A stretch of DNA of 64,000 nucleotides from Rhizobium sp. SG_E_25_P2 (GTDB lineage: Bacteria > Pseudomonadota > Alphaproteobacteria > Rhizobiales > Rhizobiaceae): the NCBI RefSeq assembly GCF_029892285.1, contig NZ_JARXVM010000020.1:57919-121918 (forward strand), read 5' to 3'. The notes under the pieces are model-generated. The model saw only the letters and a program-made list of their open reading frames with translations, ran no database searches and was not told the DNA's origin. Made by a program: the position numbers and the translations under genes. Positions 16,572 to 24,099 of the stretch are shown in pieces; within the stretch, counting starts at the first letter, position 1, and each line of letters opens with the position of its first letter.

Positions 16572-16988
16572 ATGGCCGCCATTGACGACATCATCAGCGA
16601 CTTCGCCTTTCTCGACGACTGGGAGGATCGCTACCGCTATGTGATCGAACTTGGCAAGGCGCTGCCCGATCTGCCCGAAGAAGACCGCACGGCGGACAAC
16701 AAAGTGCGCGGCTGCGCAAGCCAGGTCTGGCTAGTCAGCGAACCGGGCGAGGGCCAGGACCCCGTGATGACCTTCCGCGGCGACAGCGACGCCCATATCG
16801 TCCGCGGCCTCGTCGCCATCGTGCTCGCCATCTACACGGGCAAACACGCCTCCACTGTGGCCCGCCTCGACGCGCTCGACACATTCAGGGAGATCGGCAT
16901 GATCGAACATCTCTCGGCCCAGCGGGCCAACGGGTTGAGGTCGATGGTGAACCGGATCCGGGAAGAGGGCGTGAAGGCGGTGGGGTGA
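16572..16988 (+). CDS. sufE: Cysteine desulfuration protein SufE
   Basis: A 138-residue SufE. It accepts persulfide sulfur from the cysteine desulfurase SufS and delivers it for iron-sulfur cluster assembly in the cytoplasm. The acceptor Cys48 lies in VRGCASQVW, the family signature, and the surrounding DNKVRGC and LSAQRANGL motifs are intact. The start MAAIDDIISDF matches the family; the open frame upstream is not conserved. The rest of the suf operon is not in the window, which is common in this order. Confidence 0.95.
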   Translation: MAAIDDIISDFAFLDDWEDRYRYVIELGKALPDLPEEDRTADNKVRGCASQVWLVSEPGEGQDPVMTFRGDSDAHIVRGLVAIVLAIYTGKHASTVARLDALDTFREIGMIEHLSAQRANGLRSMVNRIREEGVKAVG

Positions 16989-17098
16989 GGGGGCGTCAAC
17001 GAACTTCCGCCCGATCAGCAGCGCGAATTCCATTAAAGCGCGCTCCGTGCTACAACGGCCCACATGACCGGCAAATTCAATCAGCGGGAGACCAGCGG

Positions 17099-17341
17099 AT
17101 GAATGCTCATGCGATTACAGTGCGCGCCGCCTGGGATGGCGAGGCCGACGTCTGGTTCGCCACGAGCGACGACATCGACGGCCTCGTTGTCGAGGCGGCG
17201 ACCATGGAAGAGCTGGAAACCAAGGTCCTCGCTGCCGTCGTCGATCTTCTCGAACTCAATGGCTCCGCCTCCGACCAGCCGGAAATCCCCGTGCACATCC
17301 TCTCCGAGCACGCCGTCAAAATCCCCAATCCTTGCCTCTGA
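17099..17341 (+). CDS. hicB: HicB-like antitoxin (DUF1902)
   Basis: An 80-residue protein with the DUF1902/HicB partial RNase-H-like fold: ITVRAAWDGEADVWFATSDDI, then GLVVEAATMEELETKV. It lacks a recognisable C-terminal DNA-binding helix-turn-helix or ribbon-helix-helix, as usual for this short DUF1902 branch. It would neutralise the toxin encoded seven bases downstream. Antitoxin-first order is the reverse of the classic hicAB layout but common for DUF1902 pairs. It opens a small accessory patch. Confidence 0.85.
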   Translation: MNAHAITVRAAWDGEADVWFATSDDIDGLVVEAATMEELETKVLAAVVDLLELNGSASDQPEIPVHILSEHAVKIPNPCL

Positions 17342-17348
17342 TTCCGCC

Positions 17349-17543
17349 ATGGCGGGCTATCTTCGCGAATTGAAAGAGCTTTTGGTCAAGGCCGGCTGCG
17401 TCTATGTCCGACCCGGTCGCGGCGATCACGAAATCTGGTTCAGCCCCATAACCAACCGCCACTTCACCGTCGATCACGGCGTCAAGTCCCGTCATACGGC
17501 CAATGAAACCTTGAAGCAGGCGGGACTGCCGAAGGCGTTTTGA
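17349..17543 (+). CDS. hicA: HicA-like mRNA interferase toxin
   Basis: A 64-residue HicA protein with a double-stranded-RNA-binding-like fold. The usual elements are present: VKAGCVYVRPGRGDHEIWF, with the catalytic-type His in GDHEIW, and a C-terminal NETLKQAGL helix. HicA toxins cleave mRNA. The start ATG has no good ribosome site and lies seven bases after the antitoxin stop, consistent with translational coupling. Short for the family but complete. Confidence 0.88.
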   Translation: MAGYLRELKELLVKAGCVYVRPGRGDHEIWFSPITNRHFTVDHGVKSRHTANETLKQAGLPKAF

Positions 17544-17627
17544 TTGCACCGTCTTGACACCAAGCGCGATCACTGTCTCGGATTGCGCGAACCGGAACAG
17601 GCGCCTGTTCCCATATGATCTCGACCA

Positions 17628-17954
17628 ATGAGGCCTCAATTGGCGATCAAGCTTTTGGACATCATCAGAGGCAGCGAACCTCACGGCCTGATGCCCGGCG
17701 CGACGCTCAATAAAATCGCCCCACGCTTCGGCCCGCCGGATGGCTGGACATTCCCCTGGACCGACCCGTTCGGCGGTTCGATCCAGTACGGCGACCTGAG
17801 GCTCGGCGTGGTCGTGCGCAACCGCAATGTCCTGATCTCCGATTTCTCGATCGCCCTTTGGGAAACGCATGTCCCGGAGGAGGGCGAAACCCACCGGGCA
17901 CCGAAAGCAAAACCCCGTTTCAGGCGCCACGCGCCCCCCGAAAAAGGGCCATGA
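17628..17954 (+). CDS. Unknown protein, 3'-truncated copy of a duplicated gene
   Basis: A 108-residue open frame. Its first 98 residues match the damaged copy starting at 18697 almost base for base. The shared part includes LHGLMPGAT-like and GWTFPWTDPFGGS segments and VRNRNVLISDFSIALWE. After KPRFRRHA the reading diverges into PPEKGP and stops, whereas the other copy continues for about 85 further residues, so this copy looks truncated. No domain is recognised. It follows HicBA in the accessory patch. The family could be an immunity-type or toxin-associated protein, but nothing in the sequence shows this. Confidence 0.5.
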   Translation: MRPQLAIKLLDIIRGSEPHGLMPGATLNKIAPRFGPPDGWTFPWTDPFGGSIQYGDLRLGVVVRNRNVLISDFSIALWETHVPEEGETHRAPKAKPRFRRHAPPEKGP

Positions 17955-18221
17955 CGCGTCCGGAGCCAACCCGAAAACGAACGAAAATGCCGCCAACAAC
18001 CACCAAGCCGCCATGCCAGTGACCAATTCGACGGTAATTCGAGAAGTCCGATGGATTTTGCCCGGAAAACGGTCGTGCCGGCATGCCGCGAAAATTCAGC
18101 GCGATCTGTCTTTACATCTCGTGAGATCAAGTCTTGATTATAAATACTGCGCGAAGGCGTGATGTTAACGGTTGTGCGCGCTTGAATTGCGTGTAAGAAG
18201 ACGCCCATAGGAGAGTTTCGG

Positions 18222-18548
18222 ATGCGCCACTTTTTCCTTTACCTCGCACTGAGCATTAGCACTATGCTATGGAGCCCAGCGTACGCGAATTTTATTCCCT
18301 CCAACGTAGGAACCTCGCCTGAAAGCTTTGCGGAGTCGTTAATAATAACGCAAAGAATTGAAGGCCAATTTTTTCTATGTCTCTCAGACATAAGGATTTT
18401 CAATAAGGCGGATAGCAAAAACTGCAAATACACTATAGAAAAACTTAATATTCATTCATATTCAATGCAAATGGGGGATATTAATAATTTAACATTAGAT
18501 TCGCTAAAGAATATTCTTGTCATTATTGAGGAAAAATCGGAAAAATGA
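18222..18548 (+). CDS. AT-rich small secreted protein, unknown
   Basis: A 108-residue protein with a clear signal peptide (MRHFFLYLALSISTMLWSPAYA, cleavage after AYA). The mature part of about 85 residues has two cysteines (LCLSDI and SKNCKY) that could form a disulfide. Composition is far more AT-rich than its surroundings, with codons such as AAT, ATA and TTA in runs. AGGAGAG precedes the ATG by eight bases. No family is recognised. The AT-rich stretch continues past the stop to about 18620. This suggests horizontal acquisition; it may be an immunity or inhibitor protein linked to the neighbouring copies, but that is a guess. Confidence 0.6.
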   Translation: MRHFFLYLALSISTMLWSPAYANFIPSNVGTSPESFAESLIITQRIEGQFFLCLSDIRIFNKADSKNCKYTIEKLNIHSYSMQMGDINNLTLDSLKNILVIIEEKSEK

Positions 18549-18696
18549 TACTACAAGAGATGGTTGAGAAATATATATAAATATATTATCTAATATAGAA
18601 AAAACAATATGAACGGTTTTGACCGCTGTATATGATGAATCTTGATTGGGTCGCGGCATGCTGGCAAAGTTATAGACTGGAATATCAGCGCCGACG

Positions 18697-19263
18697 GAGC
18701 CTCAAGTGGCGATCACGCTTTTGCACATCATCAGAGGCAGCGAACCTCATGGCCTGATGCCCGGCGCGACGCTCAACAAAATCGCCCCTCATTTCGGCCC
18801 ACCGGATGGCTGGACATTCCCCTGGACCGACCCGTTCGGCGGTTCGATCGAGTAGGGCGACCTGAGGCTCGGCGTGATCGCGCGCAACCGCAATGTCCTG
18901 ATCTCCGATTTCTCGATCGCCCTTTGGGAAACGCGTGTCGAGGAGAAGGGCGAACCCGTCCGGGCGCCGAAGGCAAAACCCCGTTTCAGTCGCCACGCGC
19001 GCATCGATCTCCAGGGCATTCGCGGCGGCATGTCGATCGACGACATCAGATCCTGGCTCCGCCATCACGGCCTACGCTTTTCGGAGTTCGAACAACCAAG
19101 TTTCGCCTCTGAGGAAGGGCGGCAGCTCGTCGCCAACGGCAACACCCTGTTTTCCTTCTGCCGAGGAGGCGGGTCGCCGTGGCTGATGGATGTCGTGGTC
19201 TTCGACAAATGTCATCCCTTGTGGCCGGTGAGGAATGGGGTGGGTGTTGTAGAGAGGGTCTGA
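18697..19263 (+). pseudogene. Amber-interrupted second copy of the duplicated unknown gene
   Basis: This stretch is highly similar to 17628-17925 but reads TAG where the first copy has TAC (Tyr), after DPFGGSIE. It also lacks the first copy's ATG; only a GTG (18706) is in frame. Beyond the stop, the frame continues open for 130 codons, through the shared segment and then a unique region (IDLQGIRGGMSIDDIRSWLR, ending near VGVVERV). That continuation shows the ancestral gene was about 190 residues long. One copy lost its 3' half, the other gained an internal stop. Translational readthrough or a downstream restart is possible but unsupported. Confidence 0.7.
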
Positions 19264-19270
19264 TTGCCAG

Positions 19271-19879
19271 CTACAATGAAGCCACATGCCCTTTCAGTAT
19301 ATCTACCGTCTTCACAAGCCCAGCCGCCTCGAAATCCAGAAGCAGCGCGTCGGCGTCCTTCTCTGGACGCTTCAGCCGCAACCTCATGGTCCGAACTGCG
19401 GATATCGCCCTGCCGATGTCGAGGTCGATCGTATCCGCAATGAACGCATCGGCGGAGCGCACCTCGATGCCGTAGCGACGGAGCGTGTCGGGCGGAAAGT
19501 CCCTCAGGTTTTCTGTCACGATCACAGACGCTTGCGCCTTGATCGCGGCCGCCAACACATGTCTGTCTTTCGGATCGGGCAAGTCGTTGCCGCATTGAAG
19601 GAACTGCTCATAGTCGGCGACTCTGGCCTCATCGAACGCTGCCGACATGGCGGCAATCGCGCGCCGCGCATGTGCGTCCGGGTGGTCCTTGCCTTTGGCT
19701 CTCGCCATTTTCTCGATCGCCGCAGACGTCTCTCTCAAAACCTCATCGGACCACCGGACCCTGAAAAATTCCGCCTCGGCAAGCGACAGCAGGAGATTGC
19801 GCCTGACAACGCTTGCCAAGCTGCACGCATCGACCAGAGCGGTGAACCGGTTGGCGAACACGTCAGAGCAATTCTCCAT
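19271..19879 (-). CDS. PIN-domain toxin (VapC-like ribonuclease)
   Basis: A 202-residue protein from an ATG that overlaps the 3' end of the upstream antitoxin gene by 17 bases. It has the acidic PIN residues: LVDACSL at the start, WSDEVLRE, then DPKDRHVLAAAIKAQASVIVTENLRDFP. The last two are the metal-binding Asp/Glu elements of PIN nucleases. The C-terminal region after residue 150 is helical and unique to larger PIN toxins. Toxin-second order, overlap and an excisionase-type partner match known PIN/HTH pairs. It probably cleaves an RNA target, unknown here. Confidence 0.87.
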   Translation of the reverse strand: MENCSDVFANRFTALVDACSLASVVRRNLLLSLAEAEFFRVRWSDEVLRETSAAIEKMARAKGKDHPDAHARRAIAAMSAAFDEARVADYEQFLQCGNDLPDPKDRHVLAAAIKAQASVIVTENLRDFPPDTLRRYGIEVRSADAFIADTIDLDIGRAISAVRTMRLRLKRPEKDADALLLDFEAAGLVKTVDILKGHVASL

Positions 19880-20318
19880 CCAGTTCGCCGAGCCTGTCCA
19901 AAGCTTCGCTACGGGCTTTGTCACGGGCCCGCTTGTAGTCAAACAGGTGATCCGCCTGAATGCGTCTGTGTCGCCCGGTCAGCGAATAGGGGATGTCGCC
20001 GCGATCGAGCCGCGAGATCAGATAGGGCCTGGACACATTGAGAATATCGGCGGCCTGCTGGGTGGTCAGCAGCTGCGTCACCGGCACCAGCGTGACGGCG
20101 TCTCCTTTGCCGATATGGCGCAGGACATCCATCAACAGGCCCGACAATCCCGGCGTCAGGACGATTTCCGCCGGCGGCTGTCCGTCGTTGACGACCCGCA
20201 GCGTCGCATTGGCTTTGGATTGCGCGGCGATGATCTTGCGCAACTGGTTCGCCGCTGCGCGTTCCTGTTCGGACGGCAAGCGTCCACCCAGTTCCTGGGC
20301 GTTTGCGGGAAGGGTCAT
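19863..20318 (-). CDS. Excisionase-type HTH antitoxin
   Basis: A 151-residue protein. A MerR/excisionase-like helix-turn-helix occupies about 85-130 (LLTTQQAADILNVSRPYLISRL, then LTGRHRRIQADHLFDYKR). The N-terminal half is helical and the acidic C-terminus (RLGELDGELL) probably binds the toxin. The start chosen has GGAGAG seven bases upstream; an ATG 11 codons earlier is weaker. It overlaps the PIN toxin gene. Upstream of it the AT-rich sequence CGAATATTTCG could be an autoregulatory site. Confidence 0.85.
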   Translation of the reverse strand: MTLPANAQELGGRLPSEQERAAANQLRKIIAAQSKANATLRVVNDGQPPAEIVLTPGLSGLLMDVLRHIGKGDAVTLVPVTQLLTTQQAADILNVSRPYLISRLDRGDIPYSLTGRHRRIQADHLFDYKRARDKARSEALDRLGELDGELL

Positions 20319-20428
20319 GTCTCTCTCCGGTGCGCCATGATCAGCCATCATAACGTAATCTCTATTCGAAATATTCGCAACGACGCAATCGATCTGACAG
20401 TTGCGCGCTCCTCGCTGCTCCCTATTGG

Positions 20429-20463
20429 CTACTCGCTACTCGCTACTCGCTACTCGCTATTCG
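20429..20463. repeat. Heptanucleotide tandem repeat
   Basis: Five units of CTACTCG (the fifth is CTATTCG) in direct repeat. On the minus strand the repeat supplies the last codons and the TAG stop of the DUF6456 gene, so unit gain or loss would change that protein's C-terminus. A related but degenerate run of CTACTGG-type units occurs after the DUF5330 gene near 16305. Confidence 0.8.
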
Positions 20464-21256
20464 CCCGCCCCCTCCCACCCGGCCGATAATGCCGATCCAG
20501 CGCCATCAGCGCCGTCTTCAGCATCAGCTTGGCCGATCTTGCCGGCCATTGGCGTTCGCGCTCCACCGTCTCAAGCCCTTTTTCGAAGCAGCAGATATCG
20601 AGCGCCACGCCCGAAAGTTCGGGGCCAATGGCGGTCAGCGCGCGGGCGACCCGCAGCCGGGCAGCCACGACATTGTCCTTGAGTTCGACGCCCGCGCCGG
20701 GGGCGGATCTGACGCGGTCGCCGAGACGCGGCGCGTAGTTGGGGGTGATTTTCGGTTGCAGTCCGGCGAAGTGGAAATCGCGCGCCAGCCGCTCGCCGGC
20801 GGCGAGCGCCTCGTCGGCAAACCACGGCGCGCCGGATTTGTCCTTCATGCGGGCAAATTGCGCGAGCGGGCTTTCGCTCGCATTGATGCGCACCGGCTCG
20901 GACGCGTCGCCCTCGACGATATAGCCGATCTCAATGGCGCGATGCTGGTCGAGCATCGCTTCGTCACGGGCGGCGCGCTGGCGGCGCAGGAAGGAGCGGG
21001 CCTCGCGCGTCGGCGCCACCAGCCCGTTGCGATCGACCAGCAGGCCAAGGCTGGCCGCCTCCGCCGCCACAGGCTTCTGGACATCCGTCGTCCGGCCGTC
21101 GGGATGGGTCAGCCTCAGCATGGCGTGTTTGCGGTCGGGGGCGAGCTCAGCGCGGCAGCCGGAATTGCCGAGAAAGCGCAGTAGCTTTTCGATCTCCTTG
21201 CGGGTCTCTCTGTCGGGCATCATCGTGAAGTCTGGCGTCACAGTCATCTCCGCCAT
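20450..21256 (-). CDS. DUF6456 domain protein
   Basis: A 268-residue protein. The C-terminal region (about 165-255) is the conserved DUF6456 part: APRLGDRVRSAPGAGVELKD, LTAIGPELSGVALDICCFEKG and ARSAKLMLKTALMALDRHY. The N-terminal 100 residues form a probable winged-helix-like unit. This family is restricted largely to alphaproteobacteria and may bind DNA, though no function is established. It lies five bases downstream of the DnaA-domain-IV-like gene in the same operon. The C-terminal tail (RGRANSE) is encoded inside a heptanucleotide repeat. Confidence 0.8.
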   Translation of the reverse strand: MAEMTVTPDFTMMPDRETRKEIEKLLRFLGNSGCRAELAPDRKHAMLRLTHPDGRTTDVQKPVAAEAASLGLLVDRNGLVAPTREARSFLRRQRAARDEAMLDQHRAIEIGYIVEGDASEPVRINASESPLAQFARMKDKSGAPWFADEALAAGERLARDFHFAGLQPKITPNYAPRLGDRVRSAPGAGVELKDNVVAARLRVARALTAIGPELSGVALDICCFEKGLETVERERQWPARSAKLMLKTALMALDRHYRPGGRGRANSE

Positions 21257-21261
21257 CGGCC

Positions 21262-21768
21262 TCAGCCCTTGCGGCCGATGGGCGTGAACACGCCTGATGT
21301 CACCGTCTCGATCGCCGCCACCAGCCGGTCGAAGCCGGCCTCGTCGCGGCGGTCCTCCACACGGGCGCAGGCATGTCCCACCGTGCTGCGGTCGCGGCCG
21401 AAACCGCGGCCCACCTCACTCATGGTCATCTGCAGCACCACATGGCAGACATACATGGCGATCTGCTGCACATGGCTCATGATGAAGCGGCGGTTGTGCC
21501 CCCGCTGCGGTTCGTCGGAGGTCAGGAACATCATCTCGGCGGCGATTTTTGCGACCACGGTCGAGACGCTGCGCGGCGAGATTTCGGCCCTCTGCCGGCG
21601 GCGGCGGGCGCGGCGGCTGAGTTTGCCCGGGTTCGGGCGGGGGGAAGGATCGAGGCTGAAGACGTCGCCGCCGCGTCGGCTCCAGTCGGCCACGCGCTGT
21701 TCCAGGCGCAGGGCCACATGCGGTTCGCAAAACAGGCTGGTCAGTCCGTGGTCGTCGGAATGGGTCAT
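21262..21768 (-). CDS. DnaA domain-IV-like DNA-binding protein
   Basis: A 168-residue protein. Residues about 100-150 (QIAMYVCHVVLQMTMSEVGR, then GFGRDRSTVGHACARVED) match the C-terminal DNA-binding domain of DnaA, including the DRSTVGHA helix that reads DnaA boxes (DHTTV in true DnaA). The AAA+ ATPase portion is absent. The first 70 residues are basic, Arg/Pro-rich and unstructured. It probably binds DNA near DnaA-box-like sites and could modulate replication or transcription. Paired with a DUF6456 gene five bases downstream, an arrangement frequent in Rhizobiales. Confidence 0.83.
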   Translation of the reverse strand: MTHSDDHGLTSLFCEPHVALRLEQRVADWSRRGGDVFSLDPSPRPNPGKLSRRARRRRQRAEISPRSVSTVVAKIAAEMMFLTSDEPQRGHNRRFIMSHVQQIAMYVCHVVLQMTMSEVGRGFGRDRSTVGHACARVEDRRDEAGFDRLVAAIETVTSGVFTPIGRKG

Positions 21769-21920
21769 CAGTATCGCTCCGGTATGAATAGGTTAATTTT
21801 CCTATTCATACGCCGCAATCCTGACGTTGAAAAGATGGCTGCGCAACCGCTTCAGCGGTATTTGGCGAAGATGCAGGTTAAGTCGTTGAAATCAAATGTA
21901 GGAAAAATTTCCTGTGTGTG

Positions 21921-21949
21921 AAAAAACAAAAGCGGCCCCGCAGGACCGC
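21921..21949 (-). terminator. Terminator of mucR
   Basis: On the minus strand a GCGGTCC/GGGCCGC hairpin (one mismatch) is followed by TTTTGTTTTTT. It begins about 22 bases after the mucR stop. Confidence 0.7.
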
Positions 21950-21971
21950 CCTGTTTTCATGCGATTGCGGC

Positions 21972-22400
21972 TCAAACCCGCTTCTTGCGGCCCTGGCCGA
22001 GGCCCATTTCCTTGGCGAGGCGCGAACGCGCTTCGGCATAGGCCGGCGCCACCATCGGGTAGTCGGACGGAAGCTCCCACTTTTCGCGGTAGTCTTCCGG
22101 CGTCATGCCGTAATGGGTCATGAGGTGGCGCTTGAGCGACTTGAACTTCATGCCGTCTTCGAGGCAGATGATATAGTCGTTATGCACCGACTTCTTGATC
22201 GGCACCGGCGGCTTCGGCTTTTCCGCCACCGGAGCGACGACTTCCGCCGTCGCGGTGTTGGACAGCGCCGTATGCACGTCGGCGATGAGGGATGCGAGGT
22301 CGTTGGCCGGCACTACGTGATTGCCGACATAGGCGGCCACGATTTCCGCGGTCAATTCGACCAGCAATTCCTTGTTTCCCGCATTTACTGCATCGTTCAT
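21972..22400 (-). CDS. mucR: MucR/Ros-family zinc-finger transcriptional regulator
   Basis: A 142-residue global regulator. The N-terminal helical oligomerisation region ([19 protein letters not shown]) is followed by a prokaryotic zinc finger, [29 protein letters not shown], and the basic tail [10 protein letters not shown]. The first metal ligand Cys is in IICLEDG. The His ligands are in RHLMTH, and the second Cys of Ros is replaced (CLEDG rather than CLECG), as in many MucR proteins. CAGGAG precedes the ATG by six bases. MucR proteins control exopolysaccharide, motility and cell-cycle genes and silence AT-rich DNA. Its own upstream region is long and AT-rich, which fits autoregulation. Confidence 0.93.
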   Translation of the reverse strand: MNDAVNAGNKELLVELTAEIVAAYVGNHVVPANDLASLIADVHTALSNTATAEVVAPVAEKPKPPVPIKKSVHNDYIICLEDGMKFKSLKRHLMTHYGMTPEDYREKWELPSDYPMVAPAYAEARSRLAKEMGLGQGRKKRV

Positions 22401-22952
22401 ATTATTCTCCTGATCGATCCACTTGCCCTGCTTCAGTTTCTTTCGAACCAGAAGCGCTGAACAGAGTCATCTCCGGCGAAGTATATAGTTGATGGCCTCG
22501 GCGCTACCCCTAGCGCTTGTGCCTATATGCCTCGCCGATTTCTATTCTTGCGACGGATAATTCCGCCTTTCGGTCTTTCCCGTCATGCAGCGCCTCGATT
22601 GAACGCGGCGTCCCCCATGACCGATCGACTGAATTGAATCGAAATATGACTCTTGTGTTGCGGATTAACATCTTTTCTTTGCATTTCCAATATATTTTTA
22701 CATACTTTACACAATTGGAAAAAACTTGCCGTTACGTGACGTATCCTGCTGAAAACCAATCTTAATAAAGGCTTACATAAGCTGTAAAAACAACTCGTCT
22801 TGCAGTTTCATCAAGGAACCTTTGCGCTTGTTCTTCGTTCTTGCGGTTGAGGAGAATTTTAATCGCTTCTGATCCGGTTTTGCAATTCAAACGCTAATAC
22901 TGCGGATTTGCTGACGCGCCGAGACTGACATGTCTCACGGCCATCCGCAGCG
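22401..22952. other. AT-rich region between mucR and mrpG
   Basis: About 550 bases, AT-rich between 22640 and 22900. It contains an inverted repeat TTTCCAAT / ATTGGAAA (22684-22721, 22-base spacer) and several T-tracts. This is the type of DNA that MucR/Ros proteins bind. I see no convincing gene; the short open frame around 22517-22765 has no ribosome site or conserved feature. The region must carry the mucR promoter; the facing mrp operon ends here. Confidence 0.5.
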
Positions 22953-23294
22953 TTACTCTGCGTCGCCAAACGCCGCCTTGGCCTTTTCGTCGAGAACGGG
23001 CGGGCGAAATCCTGCCTTGATGGCGGCGCGGGCGAGCAGATGGGCGGAGATCGGCGCGGTCAGGAAAAAGAACAGGATGGTGGCCGCCGCCTTGATCCAG
23101 ATCGCGCTGTCGTCGGCCCTCAGCGCCACGGCCAGCAGAAGCAGGCTGGAGCCCGCCGCCCCCGCCTTGGAGGCGGCGTGCATGCGCGCGAACACATCCG
23201 GAAGCCGCAACAGGCCGATGGCCGAGATCAGCGCAATCAGCGAGCCGATGATCAGCAGCGCGGCCGCGCCGAGCGTGAGAAGCGTGTCGATCAT
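22953..23294 (-). CDS. mrpG: Na+/H+ (or K+/H+) antiporter subunit MrpG/PhaG
   Basis: A 113-residue membrane subunit with three transmembrane segments. It has the family features LLRLPDVFARMHAASKAGA after the first span and FFFLTAPISAHLLARAA at the third. The Mrp complex is a multi-subunit cation/proton antiporter of the inner membrane, related to respiratory complex I. Last gene of a seven-gene operon; its ATG overlaps mrpF by four bases. Confidence 0.94.
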   Translation of the reverse strand: MIDTLLTLGAAALLIIGSLIALISAIGLLRLPDVFARMHAASKAGAAGSSLLLLAVALRADDSAIWIKAAATILFFFLTAPISAHLLARAAIKAGFRPPVLDEKAKAAFGDAE

Positions 23295-23626
23295 GGCGCG
23301 GTCTTCTTTTCGGTTTTGTCGCTCGCCGTGTCGCCGCGCAGTCCCTCCGGATCGCCCGCCAGAGCCAGATAGCGGGCGAAGGCGGCGGTGGTCAGAAAGC
23401 CCGTCAGGCCGAGCGCGAGCGCGATGTCGATATAGAGCTCAAAGCCGGTTTTCACCGCGATCACCGCAATGAAGCCGATCGCCACGCCCACCAGTTGGTC
23501 CAGCGCCAGCGCCCGGTCGGCTAGCGTCGGGCCGCGCAGCACGCGTATAGCGATCAGCGCCATGGCGGCGATCAGCGCGGCCAGCGCGAAATGCACGGAA
23601 GAGAGCAGGATGTCGGCAGGCGTCAT
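23291..23626 (-). CDS. mrpF: Antiporter subunit MrpF/PhaF
   Basis: A 111-residue subunit with three transmembrane helices and the conserved RVLRGPTLADRALALDQL segment between the first two. The C-terminal 25 residues are hydrophilic and charged (TASDKTEKKTAP). Overlaps both neighbours by four bases. MrpF is needed for assembly or activity of the antiporter complex in studied systems. Confidence 0.94.
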   Translation of the reverse strand: MTPADILLSSVHFALAALIAAMALIAIRVLRGPTLADRALALDQLVGVAIGFIAVIAVKTGFELYIDIALALGLTGFLTTAAFARYLALAGDPEGLRGDTASDKTEKKTAP

Positions 23627-24099
23627 GGCTCGAATGCCTCCTTGATCAGCCGCTGGAAGCCGTTGACGATGTCGTCGCGGGTGGCGTCGGGATCGGGCGC
23701 ATCCACTGCATGCACCAGAAGATAGCTGCGATCTTCTGCAACATCCACCGTCAGCGTGCCCGGCGTCAGCGTTATAAGATTGGCAAGCAGGGTGATTTCG
23801 GCGTCGCGCGTCAAGGTCAGCGGCACGGTCAGCAGGCCGGGCCGGAACTGCATGCGCGGCGAGGTCACCAGCCGCGCCACCCGCCACACCGACAGCGTAA
23901 ATTCCTTGAGAAACACCAGGATCAGTTTGCCGATGCGCCACAGCCTGACGCCATAGCGCAGCGAGCCGGAGGCGCGCGGCAGAAGCGTCAGCACGATTGC
24001 GCCGACGACGAAGCCGAGCAGCAGCGACAGCCCGCTCGGCAGGTCGGAAAAGCTCATGGCGGCGAGAATGATGGCGAGATGGGCGAGCGCGGCCTTCAT
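23623..24099 (-). CDS. mrpE: Antiporter subunit MrpE/PhaE
   Basis: A 158-residue subunit. Two N-terminal transmembrane segments (FSDLPSGLSLLLGFVVGAIVL) are followed by a cytoplasmic alpha/beta domain with the typical ITLLANLITLTPGTLTVDV motif. The start is the ATG overlapping mrpD by four bases; upstream codons belong only to the overlapping gene. Overlaps mrpF by four bases. Confidence 0.94.
   Translation of the reverse strand: MKAALAHLAIILAAMSFSDLPSGLSLLLGFVVGAIVLTLLPRASGSLRYGVRLWRIGKLILVFLKEFTLSVWRVARLVTSPRMQFRPGLLTVPLTLTRDAEITLLANLITLTPGTLTVDVAEDRSYLLVHAVDAPDPDATRDDIVNGFQRLIKEAFEP

Noticed and set aside
22517..22765. 82-codon frame in the AT-rich region beside mucR
   Set aside because: No ribosome site, codon use unlike neighbours, no recognisable feature; more likely regulatory DNA.
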